Assembly: GCA_030607655.1 (NCBI GenBank)
Contig: JAUWJN010000114.1
Location: 1-7,475, forward strand
Origin: a bacterium
Lineage (GTDB): Bacteria > Armatimonadota > Zipacnadia > Zipacnadales > Zipacnadaceae
Direction: 5' to 3'
DNA: 7,475 nt
The position numbers and the translations under genes are program-made. The notes below the pieces were generated by a model, which was not told the DNA's origin, did no database searches, and saw nothing but the letters and a program-made list of their open reading frames with translations. This document shows positions 5,826 to 7,475 of the stretch, one piece after another; positions within the stretch are counted from its first letter, which is position 1, and each line of letters starts with the position of its first letter.

Positions 5826-5868
5826 AATGAGCTCTTCTCTTCAGAATAGGTTAGACTTAGGGGTGTGC

Positions 5869-7475
<1,607 letters not shown>

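Overview
This is a bacterial chromosomal segment of moderate GC content with densely packed genes, standard genetic code and clear Shine-Dalgarno sites. Every gene lies in a recognisable family or fold. I cannot place the organism firmly. The mix of a bacterial-type AspRS, a stand-alone E2 acyltransferase domain, HEAT-repeat and beta-helix proteins would fit an environmental lineage such as Chloroflexota or a candidate phylum, but that is a weak guess.

Left block (1-2335, + strand): the 3' part of aspS (aspartyl-tRNA synthetase), then a ZIP-family metal transporter, then a short protein that is only the catalytic domain of a 2-oxoacid dehydrogenase E2 acyltransferase, without lipoyl or E3-binding domains. 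Gaps are 74 and 36 bp, so the ZIP and E2 genes could share a transcript.

Middle block (2336-4692, + strand): a compact regulatory region holds a perfect-consensus sigma70-type promoter (TTGACA-N17-TATAAT), an 8-bp inverted repeat overlapping its -35 box, and a second 8-bp inverted repeat directly before the ribosome binding site. It drives an unrecognised single-pass membrane protein with an acidic N-terminus, an Ala-rich helical domain and a Pro/Glu-rich tail. After a 297-bp gap with a possible second promoter and possible leader RNA structure comes a soluble protein built almost entirely of about 13 HEAT repeats.

Right block (7475-4710, - strand): a type I ABC exporter half-transporter (TMD-NBD fusion, N-terminus outside the window) followed 43 bp later by a signal-less right-handed beta-helix protein. 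This pair converges on the HEAT gene with only 17 bp between stop codons.

No RNA gene, insertion sequence, CRISPR array or phage gene was seen. The most notable items are the E2-only protein with an altered HxxxDG motif, the inverted repeats around the consensus promoter, and the uncapped cytoplasmic-looking beta-helix protein next to an ABC exporter. None amounts to a demonstrable new system from sequence alone.
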